In this document: one piece after another, positions 32,907-43,200 of the stretch
How positions within the stretch are numbered: position 1 is the first letter of the stretch
Layout of the letters: every line of letters begins with the position of its first letter
Translations under genes and position numbers: made by a program
From: Saccharum officinarum
Taxonomy: Eukaryota > Streptophyta > Magnoliopsida > Poales > Poaceae
Direction: 5' to 3'
DNA: 64,000 nucleotides
Assembly: GCA_020631735.1 (NCBI GenBank)
Contig: CM036159.1
Location: 20,499,511-20,563,510, forward strand
The notes under the pieces: model-generated
What the model was told of the DNA's origin: nothing
The model's database searches: none
What the model saw: the letters and a program-made list of their open reading frames with translations, nothing else

Positions 32907-34841
32907 TGAAAGCCCAAGTTTGGTTTTGGAAATTAATGACACCAAGTTGCTAATGCCATGTGTTAAGTGTTTTGAGTTAGGCATAAGCAATACATGTGGC
33001 CACAAGATCACAAAGAGATGGTGCATGGACATGAAATGATGATCATGGTGGAGATACACATAAAAGGAAGGACATGATGATCAAGTGAAAGAGAAGGATA
33101 TAAGAGCGCAAGGCAAAGGTATAACCATAGGGTTTTCCTTTTGCCGGTCTAAGATGAGTAGAGAAGTGATTGACCGGGTTTAGGATACATAGCCGACTAT
33201 GAAGAGGGGCAATCACGGTTAGCTCGGGAATCAAGTGCCACTAGATCAATGTCTTGAGCATATGCATTAGGATCTAGTAAAGAGCTAACATAACGCCTTG
33301 AAATGATTGTGAAATGCTAACACACATGCACATGGTGATTTACACATGGTGGTGTTAGCACATTTGTGAAGGCGGTGGAGTTTGAGCGGTAGAGAAGGTT
33401 TTGGGTTCTTCTCTCCCTCCCGCCGAGCTTGCGAGGCGGGATTCGGCACTTTTTGGAGAAGTGAAACGCCTATTTTCTATTGCGCCAGAAGTCGGAAAAG
33501 AAACGGAGGCGAACGGAGGTCACTGTGGTGACCGGACGCTGCACCGGACGCGGTCACGGCTTGACCAGCGCGTCCGGTCAGTTCATTCGGTCAGCGTGCC
33601 TAGGGTGAGTGACCGGACGCTGGTCTGACCTGACCAGCGTGTCCGGTCAGTTCACCTGTGTGCAGAAGCTTAGCGCGCGACCGGCGCGTCCGGTCCTTCA
33701 CGGGACCGGCGCGTCCGGTCAGGCGTCCAGAGGGGCAGAGAGCAGCGGAGTGATGATCGGACGCGCGGCGAATCTGGTCACGTACGATCGGACGCGTCCG
33801 GTCGTTGAGGGAGCTTACTGGACTCAAACCGGACGCTGGCACTGTCGCGTCCGGTCAGTTGACCAGCGCGTCCGGTCATACGCTAGAGCGCGTCCGGTCG
33901 TAGCAACGGTAACTTCTGACGTGCACTGTTCACGCTTGTCCTGTAGTGACCGGACGCGTCCGGTCACCCTGACCGGTGCGTCCGGTCATCCTGTTTTGAA
34001 CTGTGTCGTTCGTAACGGCTAGCTGCGTACCCCTTCGTTATAAATAGACGTTGGCCGGGGTTTGAGGGTAACTCTTGCACATTTTGAGAACTAGAGACAT
34101 ACTTTGAGCTAGAGAACAACCCCTCCACTCATCTCTTTGCTTAGTTGCACATCTTGAGTGAGATTGAGTGAGATTCAAGTGCACTGCTTGAGAGTTGCAT
34201 TCTAGATGCACTTGATCTTCGAGTTGCTGCGGATTTCTTGTTACTGTTCCGTGTTTCCCGACACGGTAGACGGCTTAGAGCAGCGGAGGTGATTGAGCTC
34301 GCAATTGGAGATTGTTGGAGCCTTCACCAAGTGTTGTAAGGGGTTCTTGATCCTTCCCCGCGGGAGTTCGCAAATTGGATACTCTAGTGGAGCTCGTGGC
34401 TTAGAGGATCCCCATCTTGTGTGCGATTGTGCGACGCCCGTCGAGGGCTCGACTCTTGATAGTCGATTAGCTCGCGAATCGACAAGTGGGTGTATCGCCA
34501 CAACGGGGAGTAGCTTGCCGGGAAGCAAGTGAACCTCGGGATAAATTCTTGTGTCATTCTCTTCCCGAGGATTTCTCTTGTGTTATTGATTGATTGGTAT
34601 TTCTCATCTCTTCACGGCGGTATAATCACTCGAAGCTCTTCTCTCGTATTACTTCTTGTTTCTAGCTTGTAGTTGTTGTGTTTAGTGAATAGCTTCGTTA
34701 TAGACTTGTTTGGTGACTTGCTTAAATAGTTAGAGCTAGTGCTTTTGTTTCGCCACCTTTCGTACTAACGTGTGGTTAAGTAATTCTTGTAGAAGTTTTA
34801 ATTAGGCTATTCACCCCCCTCTAGCCTATTTGGACCTTACA
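32907..34841 (+). repeat. Copia 3' LTR
   Basis: 1935 bp, TGAAAGCCCAAGTTTGG to TATTTGGACCTTACA, followed by CATCT. It is about 100 bp shorter than the 5' LTR. One loss of about 70 bp lies between repeated GCGTCCGGTCA decamers at about 33857, and a shorter one lies near 32995. TTATAAATAG is at about 34040. It contains a perfect 22-bp palindrome at 33946-33967 centred on ACGCGT. Confidence 0.9.
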
Positions 34842-34984
34842 CATCTGCTCAATCTGTCTTCTTGTGTTTTTTGTCAACGGTTGGTACAACAACAATTAGT
34901 GAGTGGTAGGGTACATGGAGTCCGTCTTTTTTGTTTTTTAGCCCTTTTTCGAAAGATTTTCTCAAATATACTCCTGACGGAAAG
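34842..34984. other. Right flank of the Copia insertion
   Basis: It starts with the target duplication CATCT. The first 118 bp are duplicated behind the 5' LTR at 26951-27069. No gene. Confidence 0.8.
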
Positions 34985-35160
34985 ATTTCAGAAAATGGAC
35001 CCAGTGCTTGGCGCCATCCACGCTGTTGCCAAGGTAACACAGCTTGGCGCCGTTAACGTTGGCGCCAAGCCCCCATGCCACTTGGCCGACGACGCCGAGC
35101 TGGCGCTGACGTGGCAGTCCCATGGCGCCGTCACCATTGGCGCCAAGCTTGGCGCCATCA
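34985..35160. repeat. Cluster of TTGGCGCCA-type palindromes
   Basis: At least seven GGCGCC cores (for example CTTGGCGCCATCC, ACGTTGGCGCCAAGC, GCCAAGCTTGGCGCCATC) lie within about 170 bases. Similar clusters occur in grass transposons. The overlapping frame at 34830-35177 has no recognisable domain. Confidence 0.7.
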
Positions 35161-35167
35161 TCATTGG

Positions 35168-35577
35168 TCTTTATTAGGAGGCATCGTCAATTATTTACAT
35201 TAACACGAAGGGAGTAGATTAGTCTTGAAATTAATTAAGAAAACTACGAAAAATCTTTTAACGTGAATCACTTTGCATATTTGTATCTATGCACAACAAG
35301 TCATGCAGATCAGGCCATGTCAATCAATTGTTTACTTACGTATGTCGTGTTGTCGCAGCATCACCAAGTTGAGATGTGGAAGCTTCTTGTTTTTTTCTGG
35401 TCCAGAGAAGCTGCTGGATTCAAGCTCCAGCGGACGTTATTGGCAAGGTTGGGCAGGAAGCAGTAGTCGTGGTTGGGGTTGATTAACTATATATCGATTT
35501 ACGATTTCCCTTATTCAACCTGAGCCGGACCTCAAGGCCCAGCAAGTTATCGTGTGCAAAACAAGGCCTATGATTCT
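35168..35577. repeat. 410-bp tandem repeat, unit 1
   Basis: TCTTTATTAGGAGGCATCG to AACAAGGCCTATGATTC. It is followed head-to-tail by an almost identical copy. Small frames present in both units have no recognisable homology. Confidence 0.95.
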
Positions 35578-35987
35578 TCTTTATTAGGAGGCATCGTCAA
35601 TTATTTACATTAACACGAAGGGAGTAGATTAGTCTTGAAATTAATTAAGAAAACTACGAAAAATCTTTTAACGTGAATCACTTTGCATATTTGTATCTAT
35701 GCACAACAAGTCATGCAGATCAGGCCATGTCAATCAATTGTTTACTTACGTATGTCGTGTTGTCGCAGCATCACCAAGTTGAGATGTGGAAGCTTCTTGT
35801 TTTTTTTCTGGTCCAGAGAAGCTGCTGGATTCAAGCTCCAGCGGCCGTTATTGGCAAGGTTGGGCAGGAAGCAGTAGTCGTGGTTGGGGTTGATTAACTA
35901 TATATCGATTTACGATTTCCCTTATTCAACCTGAGCCGGACCTCAAGGCCCAGCAAGTTATCGTGTGCAAAACAAGGCCTATGATTC
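35578..35987. repeat. 410-bp tandem repeat, unit 2
   Basis: It differs from unit 1 by one extra T in the T run near 35800 and one A-to-C change (CGGACG to CGGCCG near 35841), the only differences I found. This implies a very recent duplication or an assembly duplication. Confidence 0.95.
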
Positions 35988-36629
35988 CCACGTTTGTGCT
36001 GGCCCAACACACGAAGCCTAATTTGATCCGAACATGGCTGAGGGGAGTACATTTAAGCTCTGGAGATTAGCGGGGCAGCAGACGATAAGCTTAGTAATTT
36101 TTTAGGAGTATATAAGTAGATAAAAGGAAAAGACCGAATGCAAGCTGGTGGAATAGAAAAACAGTAATATAGAATATCATATGAACCAAAAAATCAGACA
36201 AAACAAAATCCAGAAAATTGGACAGGAAAGGGAAGTCCTGAACCCGAACGGGAATCAGAAAAATCAAATGCAAACAGACAGACCAAAAATTGAAAAATCG
36301 AAAGCAGGACTCTATGACCAACTAAAACACGTCACATAAAGAAAGGGAAAAATAAAAAAAGATTTGGATTAGGACTCCTGTTGAGGTGAATTAGGAAAGT
36401 AAAATAAGATTTTGTCTAATTTATTTTCTATTTGAATTATGATTCATATTCCTATTCAGTTTATTGAGGCTCGGAAAAATCTATTTGTTATAATTATCTA
36501 GGGTTATATAAGTCTAGACGGAAGAAACTCTCGGTAGCTAAGGAGAGGTGGACCAAACAAATGGATGGACGAAAAAAAACAGCCTGAAATTTTGCCTCTT
36601 TATTATTAGAAAATAAATAAGACAGGCTG
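35988..36629. other. AT-rich spacer, no gene recognised
   Basis: I see no supportable gene. The frame at 36091-36321 on the minus strand is hydrophobic through base composition only. Confidence 0.4.
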
Positions 36630-37135
36630 TGACCGACGGCGTGCTACATCATGCGACGTTCAACACTCGAAGTTGGCTCCGGCATCCGGGACCATGTCAA
36701 ATGCTGATTGGGATTTCAGGTTGAACCTGGGAACCATTTCCCCAATACCTCCCATTCTTGTTTCTGTAGAGACTATCTCTAAACGCGCATGCTCTCTCTC
36801 TCTCTCTCTCGTGTTTTCTTAGGCTCAACTTTGGTCTCCGCTCATCATCTGCATTCTTTCCTGTGTCGCAACGTTTGTGTGGTTTCTACTATATATGAAG
36901 AAGATATGAAGGGAGAGAAACTGCGAGCAGGTGGTGTATTAATAAGCTTCTGGCAGCAGCGTAATGCTGCTTAACAGCCAACAACTGAACTCGAGTTTAT
37001 ACTACTGGAGACAACAGGACAGGAGGCAAGCTAGAGTGAAAGAAGAAAGCAAATGGTTTTTGTTTTTTTAAAGGTCGCTTTAGTTTGTCTGGGAGATTGA
37101 CTGTCTCATGCGTACATTGTCGATAAGGACGCCCC
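36630..37135. repeat. Duplicated block F, copy 2 (uninterrupted)
   Basis: It matches 9540-10595 and preserves the empty site of the hAT-type element (TTAATAAG at 36939-36946). It has a private CT microsatellite at 36791-36810. No gene. Confidence 0.7.
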
Positions 37136-37167
37136 CTAAAGATGTACTACAGTAGTAAAGACTACAA

Positions 37168-37401
37168 GGGCATCCCCATTATAACCAAATCGTCAGTCAA
37201 GTTGAAGGCTGAAAACAATAAAAAAAAATAAAGGAGAAGTGGAGAGCGTAGGTGTGCAGAGCATCGAAGCTGAGAGATGGAGTTTGTTCGGAGTATATGT
37301 GAGACTAGCAACTGCGATCAAGCAGCTAGCTCGTTGCTCTCTCCTCTGTAGCAAATAGAATTTCAACAGAGCTGGCGATTTGAACACAGTTGGGGATGCC
37401 C
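37168..37401. mobile_element. GGGCATCCCCA MITE
   Basis: The 234-bp segment has ends GGGCATCCCCATT and ACTGTGTTC-type sequence read inversely: the right end AGTTGGGGATGCCC pairs with the left end, and CAAATCG/CGATTTG pair just inside. A target duplication is not clear (CAA versus GAA). Non-coding. Confidence 0.65.
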
Positions 37402-37439
37402 GAAGTAAGGAGAGTGGGAAAGGAATGGAACTGCTAAAA

Positions 37440-37900
37440 AATAAAACTTTCCAGGAGGAAATGACCTATAGGTTGTTACTACTAACAGTAACATGCATGT
37501 TATTATACCAGTAATAAATTTTCAACGGAGCCATATGCTCTTAAGCATATATCCACATTTGCAGACATCACACCATCCATATCAATCTCCTGGGACCAAA
37601 GTGCCAACAGAATATCTGTCCACCTCGATCTTACTCTACCGCTGGAATATCTGAAAACACCGGCACGATGTGGTCTTTCGCGAGCCGACTCCATGCCTGT
37701 ACAGACTCATACGGGCATGCCGCGAGGATTGTCGCCTCTGGAGATGCCGAGCTCCCACAAACAAATGTTCTATCTTTGATGTATGGTGTAATTGGTTTAT
37801 TATGGCTTAGTCTCTCTTCCTTTACCCCACGGTAATCTTTTAAGGGTCTGACCCCAAACTCTTGTACCGGTGCCATGCACCCTCTGTCACCGGCTAGCTC
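37440..37900 (-). pseudogene. Unrecognised coding remnant
   Basis: Two overlapping minus-strand frames (37631-37876 and 37503-37694) join through a frameshift near 37640 into a plausible peptide segment (SPEATILAACPYESVQAWSR, then WTDILLALWSQEIDMDG). I do not recognise the family. It could be a gene fragment or part of a transposon protein. Confidence 0.25.
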
Positions 37901-38029
37901 GTAATCAATGGAAAACTATTCAGATGGGACGCTCACCCCTCCGGTGATTCATAAGAAAAAGTCTTTTGGAACCTAGGCACAAGAAGTTACAAGCACTGGG
38001 ACTCATGGTGTGAGTGTGTGACTTGCAAT

Positions 38030-38253
38030 TGAAGCGGCAGCACCCGAAGGAAGGAGGAGCCGAGTAGGCAAGACCACGAGAGGGATATCTTCACATTGCC
38101 ATGAACACCCTGCAGAAGCAGCGTCGAGGCCATCACAGATGAAAATTTTCCACTTCTTGGTGGCTCCCAAGGTGCCAACTAGTGCTTCAAATATATTTGC
38201 AAGCATACCGGTCGACCGATCATCATTGAGGTGAGGAGGACACCGAAGTTGAC
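38030..38253 (-). pseudogene. Broken copy of Costars exon 2
   Basis: On the minus strand this matches exon 2 of the gene at 40029-46667. The acceptor CAG/GT is retained at 38253-38255, as are ANIFEALVGTL and the C-terminal region. It has an insertion of several bases near 38230 and another near 38205, both shifting the frame. Other changes alter LLLQGVHDNVE into unreadable sequence, and the stop codon TAA has become TCA. Similarity continues into the 3' flank (37960-38020 versus 39955-40015). No exon 1 copy is visible. Confidence 0.88.
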
Positions 38254-38306
38254 CTGCAAACGGAACCACAATAGTTGAATGTCAAAGACGTTTGCAAGAC
38301 AACTTA

Positions 38307-38537
38307 GGCCATGTTTAGTTCCCAAAAATTTTCAAGATTTCCCGTCACATCGAATGTTAGGACACATGTATGGAGCATTAAATATAGACGAAAAGAAAAC
38401 TAATTAAACAGTTTGGTAGAAAACCACGAGACGAATCTTTTGAGCCTAATTAGTTTATGATTGGACACTAATTGACAAATACAAACGAAAGTACTACAGT
38501 AGCTAAAGGCAAAAAATTTCGCGAACTAAACACACCC
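38307..38537. mobile_element. GGCCATGTTTAG-family MITE
   Basis: The 231-bp element runs from GGCCATGTTTAGTTC to GCGAACTAAACACACCC, with TTA direct repeats (38304-38306 and 38538-38540). It shares its interior (GGAGCATTAAATATAGACGA, TTTTGAGCCTAATTAG) with the family at 17486 and 21728. The 3-bp TTA duplication fits PIF/Harbinger. It lies just upstream of the Costars exon 2 pseudogene. Confidence 0.9.
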
Positions 38538-38805
38538 TTAGGTAAAAGTTTTGTAGATCTGCTATAGCAGATCGGGTGAAATTCTTCTTCCCTACAACTG
38601 AACTTTTGAGCTGTCTTCTACTGACCTAGAGGAGCTCAAGAGGCAAGTAGTGGGCAGTGGTGGCAGGAGAAACAGCTGGACGGTGAGGCAGGGGCGATGG
38701 TGGAGTGGCGGGCCGGGGGTGACCATGGGCATTACCATGACCGCCGCTGACGGGTTAGTGCAAGAGAGGTCAAGACAGGGCAGCGAGAGCCTCCAGAGGC
38801 GCTTA

Positions 38806-39125
38806 GGCCCTCCACAGTGTGTGCCCGAAGTGGTGCCTGAAGAAGTGAAGAGGAGCGAGAAGATTCAGGCATCACTTCAACCACTACAACAAGCAATGTA
38901 AATTTGGAGTGATGCCAGCAAAACTAAGAGCGAAGCAAAAACTATTTAGTTCTGCTCCAAAACTGCTGCTAGTCTTGCTACTCCAAGCATAAGATTCAGA
39001 AGATGGAGTTATTTTATTTCTTGCTACTCCAAACATTGCAGAATTGCAGCTTCATAGTTCAACCCCCATTTGATCATCGTGAGACCCATCCATTTTTGGG
39101 CATCGGTTGCACACTGTGGAGGGCC
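38806..39125. mobile_element. Harbinger-type MITE (GGCCCTCCACAGTGTG)
   Basis: The 320-bp element has long inverted ends, GGCCCTCCACAGTGTGTGCC at the left and CACACTGTGGAGGGCC at the right, flanked by TTA (38803-38805 and 39126-39128). Non-coding. Flanking GC-rich sequence at 38640-38800 and 39130-39240 carries no recognisable gene. Confidence 0.88.
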
Positions 39126-39734
39126 TTAGGGCAGCAGTGGCGGTGGAGGGTGAACCATGAGCGCCCTGAAGGGAGAAGGAAGCAGAGCGGGCCTCGCCAG
39201 CGCTAGGGACAGCGCCGGTGGATGGGCGGAACCGTGGACGCTCAGATCGGGAGCGGGGTTTGACGTTTCCATGTATGTTTCCCTGTGCCTCCCATCCTCA
39301 TACTAGTAGAAACAAAGAAAAGTGCACATGGCAAGCAAACCTTGTGAATGCATTCCTCAAAGAAACAAACCTGTTTATATAACTCTCCACACCATCTGCT
39401 TCCTCAGTGTATGTTTTCACCTATTTATATGCACTTGACGTTTATAAGACACGACCTGACCAAACTAAAATAGGTGCAGCTGGTACTATATGTGTGATTG
39501 CTAAAGTAGGTGATGTATTGATCAGGGTGACAACAGGTGCTGGTGAGGGAAGTAATTGTCGATAAGGATCCACAGAGAAAATATAAAGGAAAAAAATGGG
39601 AAAGTATGAAACTTAAAAGAAACTTTTTGAGAAGAAAATCATCCAGTCTGGAAGATGTCAATAACCCACGGCCATTACCTCCAACCTGCTGCTTTCATGT
39701 CTCATGACATGAATGTCATACCATCATTGAATCA

Positions 39735-39850
39735 CACTGTTCGCTGGATGGTTTCTGGCTGGCTGATTCTGGCTGATGCTGATTTGTTGTGAGAGAAAAA
39801 CATTACTGAATGGCTAGCTGATAAGGGCTGATAAGCACAAGCGAACAGGG
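39735..39850. mobile_element. Short CACTGTTCGCT...GCGAACAGGG MITE
   Basis: CACTGTTCGCTGG at the left and AGCGAACAGGGTG-type sequence at the right are inverted. The core TGATTTGTTGTGAGAGAAAA is shared with the other short MITEs. It lies in the 3' flank of Costars. Confidence 0.7.
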
Positions 39851-40028
39851 TGAAATGTCTTAAGCAACACAACCATATGCACGCAAGGCAATTTCTTAAG
39901 CATCATAATTCCATACATCACACAATAGCAGTCTTCTGGGAATACCAAATGGTTCGTGAGAATCTAGGCACGGCAAAATACAAGCATACGAGGTGTATGG
40001 AATTGAGAACTTGGTGATGCTGTGCGCT

Positions 40029-40211
40029 TTAAGCGGCAGCAACTGCGGGAGGAGGCAACAGGGTTATCTCCACATTGTCATGAACGCCTTGCAGAAGCAG
40101 CTCACCATCATAGGTCAAAACCTTCCTCTTCTTGGCGGCCCTCAAGGTGCCAACTAGTGCTTCAAAAATATTTGCACACCGATCATCGTTGAAGAGGACA
40201 CCAAACTTGAC
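40029..40211 (-). CDS. Costars exon 2
   Basis: The acceptor TTCGCAG precedes 40211. There are 60 codons and the stop TAA at 40031-40029. The C-terminal residues LLPPPAVAAA match the alanine/proline tail usual in grass members. Confidence 0.92.
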   Translation of the reverse strand, partial: VKFGVLFNDDRCANIFEALVGTLRAAKKRKVLTYDGELLLQGVHDNVEITLLPPPAVAAA

Positions 40212-43200
40212 CTGCGAACCGATAGCTCAGTAACACGGTATTGATATCCTCTGTGCACATTCACAAGGTATAGTACAGAAACAATAAAATTCTTAACATG
40301 TATAATTATTTACACTGTAACATCATAATGATATATCTTTAATGGTTATAACATTTACAATATCGCTTATAGACTCTTAAAAAAACAGTGTTGTTTATAG
40401 GATACAGGCGTACAACTGTAGCAAAGCAAGGTCTGCACTAAGCAAAGTCATAGCAGGTTAGCAGCTCCACCCTGCCAGTACTGTTATGATTTAAGAATTT
40501 CAAAAGCTCACAGTACATGGATGGTTCCAGGGATTACACCTATGTACTATACCAGATTATTTATGTATCCATTCATCCTTTTCACTGTTGACTTTTGGCT
40601 AGAATTAGGAGCTAAAGATCACATGTCAAAATATGTTAACAGTAATAGGGAAAATGGGCAACGGACGAATAACTGAGCCAAGATTGGGATTTGCAAAGTT
40701 CAAATTAGTAGTGCCAAACATGAAAAGAACAAGCCAAATCTTAAATAGTAAAAATAATAAACCTTGAATTCATTTAAGAGGAATCGAAGGAGAATCAGTG
40801 AATCACTGTGATAAGCCCTTGTAAGCTATCATATGCTCTTTAGAGACACATGATTAAGACACAACATGGAAACAAATGACTAGGAAAAATAATAAGAAAA
40901 GTAGAAGGTAACACACGATTACACATAAGGAATATTAACTCCATGTTACTTTATTAAGCAAGCAAAAATAGATAAGTAACCAAAATAACCTAGATGGGAG
41001 AACTCTACTGAATTTGGAGAGTATTCTCCAATAAACAGGGTCCATAGTGGTCAAAGAAACAAATATCTGTGATATGAAAGAACTGTGTCGTTGATCTGTT
41101 CAACACTCTTCTTTTCACAATGACATTGAACATCTTCATTATTGTAAGAGTGTATAGAATGGGAGAGAACACACCGCACAGTTTCCATTACATTCAGGAG
41201 GGGTTAAATACATGAACCGGTGAATCACACACTACCAGCCGATCCTATAATTTAGGCATGGTGGGTGATGGAGCCGGTGCTCAGCCGTTACAATGAGAGG
41301 ACTAAGTCCTGACCACTCAATCCTAACTAACACGCTAACACCCCCCCCCCCCCCCCCCCCCCCCCTCAGTCTGTGCATTAGAATGATGAATGCAGAGACT
41401 GTTTCTGAACTCTTGGAACAAAGGCGTAGGCAATCCTTTAGTCATGATGTCTGCAAGTTGATGTCGTGTGGGAATATGCAGAACTCTGAAATGACCAAGC
41501 TGCACTTTTTCTCTGACAAAGTGGATATCAAGCTCGACGTGTTTTGTCCGGCGATGATGTACTGGGTTCTCTGAAAGATATACCGCAGAAACATTATCAC
41601 AGTAGATGATAGTGGCCTTGTTAGCGACGACATGAAGTTCTTGGAGCAGATTGCGCAACCAACAACACTCAGCTGCTGCATTTGCCACTCCTCTGTACTC
41701 GGCTTCTGCACTTGAGCGTGATACTATTGGTTGACGCTTGGATGACCACGAAATCAGTGACTCACCTAGGAAAACACAATAGCCTGAGGTGGACCTTCTG
41801 GTGTCAGGGCAGCCTCCCCAGTCGGCGTCCGAGTAGGCTGTCAGGTCAGTCGATGACGACGCCGAGATCCTGAGGCCAGTGTCGATGGTGCCACGGAGAT
41901 ACCGTAGAATCCGTTTGACAATGTTCCAGTGAGTTTCTCTTGGTGATTGCATGTACAGGCAGGCTTGATTGACAGCATATGCAATGTCCGGGCGTGTAAG
42001 TGTCAAGTATTGCAACGCACCAGTGATGCTTCGGTAGAATGTTGCATCCATTGCCAGGTCACCTTCGCTGGCCGATACTTTCTGCTTGGCATCAACTGGA
42101 GTGGTCGCATGCTTGCAATTCGCCATGCCTGCCCACTCAAGAATGTCTTCGGTGTACTGAGCTTGCGTGAGAAAGAAGCCCTTGTCATCGCGTCGCACTT
42201 GAACTCCAAGAAAGAACCCCAGAGCACCGAGATCTTTGATCGCAAACTCCCGACTGAGTCCTTGAATCACCTGCTGCAGCAATGATGTCGTTGATGCCGT
42301 CAAGATGATGTCATCGACATAAATGAGGAGATATGCCATGGCATCGCCTCGCTTGTAGACGAACAGGGAAGAGTCGGAGCCGGTCGGGGTGAAGCCGATG
42401 AAGCGTAGGTGAGCACCAAGGCGTTGGAACCAGGCCCGAGGTGCTTGTTTGAGGCCGTACAGCGATTTCACCAGGAGGCAGACATGATCAGGGTTGCGCT
42501 CGTCGACGAATCCGGCCGGTTGATGACAATAGACGCGTTCCGCCAGGTCACCGTGGAGGAACGCGTTCTTGACGTCAAGTTGGTGCACGGGCCAGCGTCG
42601 GGATGCAGCAAGATGAAGAACAGTCCGGATAGTCGACGGTTTGACGACGGGGGAGAAGGTCTGATGAAAATCAACCCCCGGTCGTTGAGAGAAACCGCGG
42701 ACCACCCATCGTGCTTTGCGCCGTTCAAGAGAGCCGTCGGGGTGGAGCTTGTTCTTGAAGATCCATTTGCCTGTGATGACATTGGCATGAGTTGGTCGGG
42801 GAATGAGTGTCCAGGTGCCGTTGGCTTGAAGGGCGTCAAACTCCGTTTGCATGGCTGTCCGCCACTCCGGGTCACGGAGAGCAGCGCGAACAGACGAAGG
42901 CGGTGGTGTTGGTGACGCAGCAGCAGCGACGTTGGCGTACTTCGGGTTAGGCAGGTGGATGCCATCCCGCGCACGCGTGACCATGTGGTGACGTGGAGGG
43001 TCGTCGCGCGTTGGTGATAGGGCCGCTGCCGTGGGCGCTGTCACCGCAGGATCCGCAGTTGTGGGCGTTGGTGACGACGGAGTCGTTGGCGACGTTGGCG
43101 CGCCTTGTGCCGAGGAAGCCGGGCCCGTCTGTTGAGGAACGGGCGGAGACGTAGCTGGGGACGAAGTCGTGCTCGATCGTGAGGCACGAGTGGCCACCGA

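Larger units (their letters stand above)
24917..34841 (+). mobile_element. Copia LTR retrotransposon, SIRE/Maximus-like, degenerate
   Basis: The domain order is partial gag, protease, integrase, reverse transcriptase and RNase H, which is Copia order. LTRs of about 2 kb and a total near 10 kb suggest the SIRE/Maximus lineage (inferred). The 5-bp target duplication CATCT flanks both outer ends (24912-24916 and 34842-34846). The element is damaged: the normal primer-binding site and the gag N-terminus are missing, replaced by a copy of the right-hand flank. Stop codons break gag and pol. The LTRs differ by substitutions plus deletions in the 3' copy, so it is not a very recent insertion. Confidence 0.88.

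Noticed and set aside
35160..35987. CRISPR-like or satellite array
   Set aside because: Only two 410-bp units with no spacers. It is a simple tandem duplication in a plant genome.
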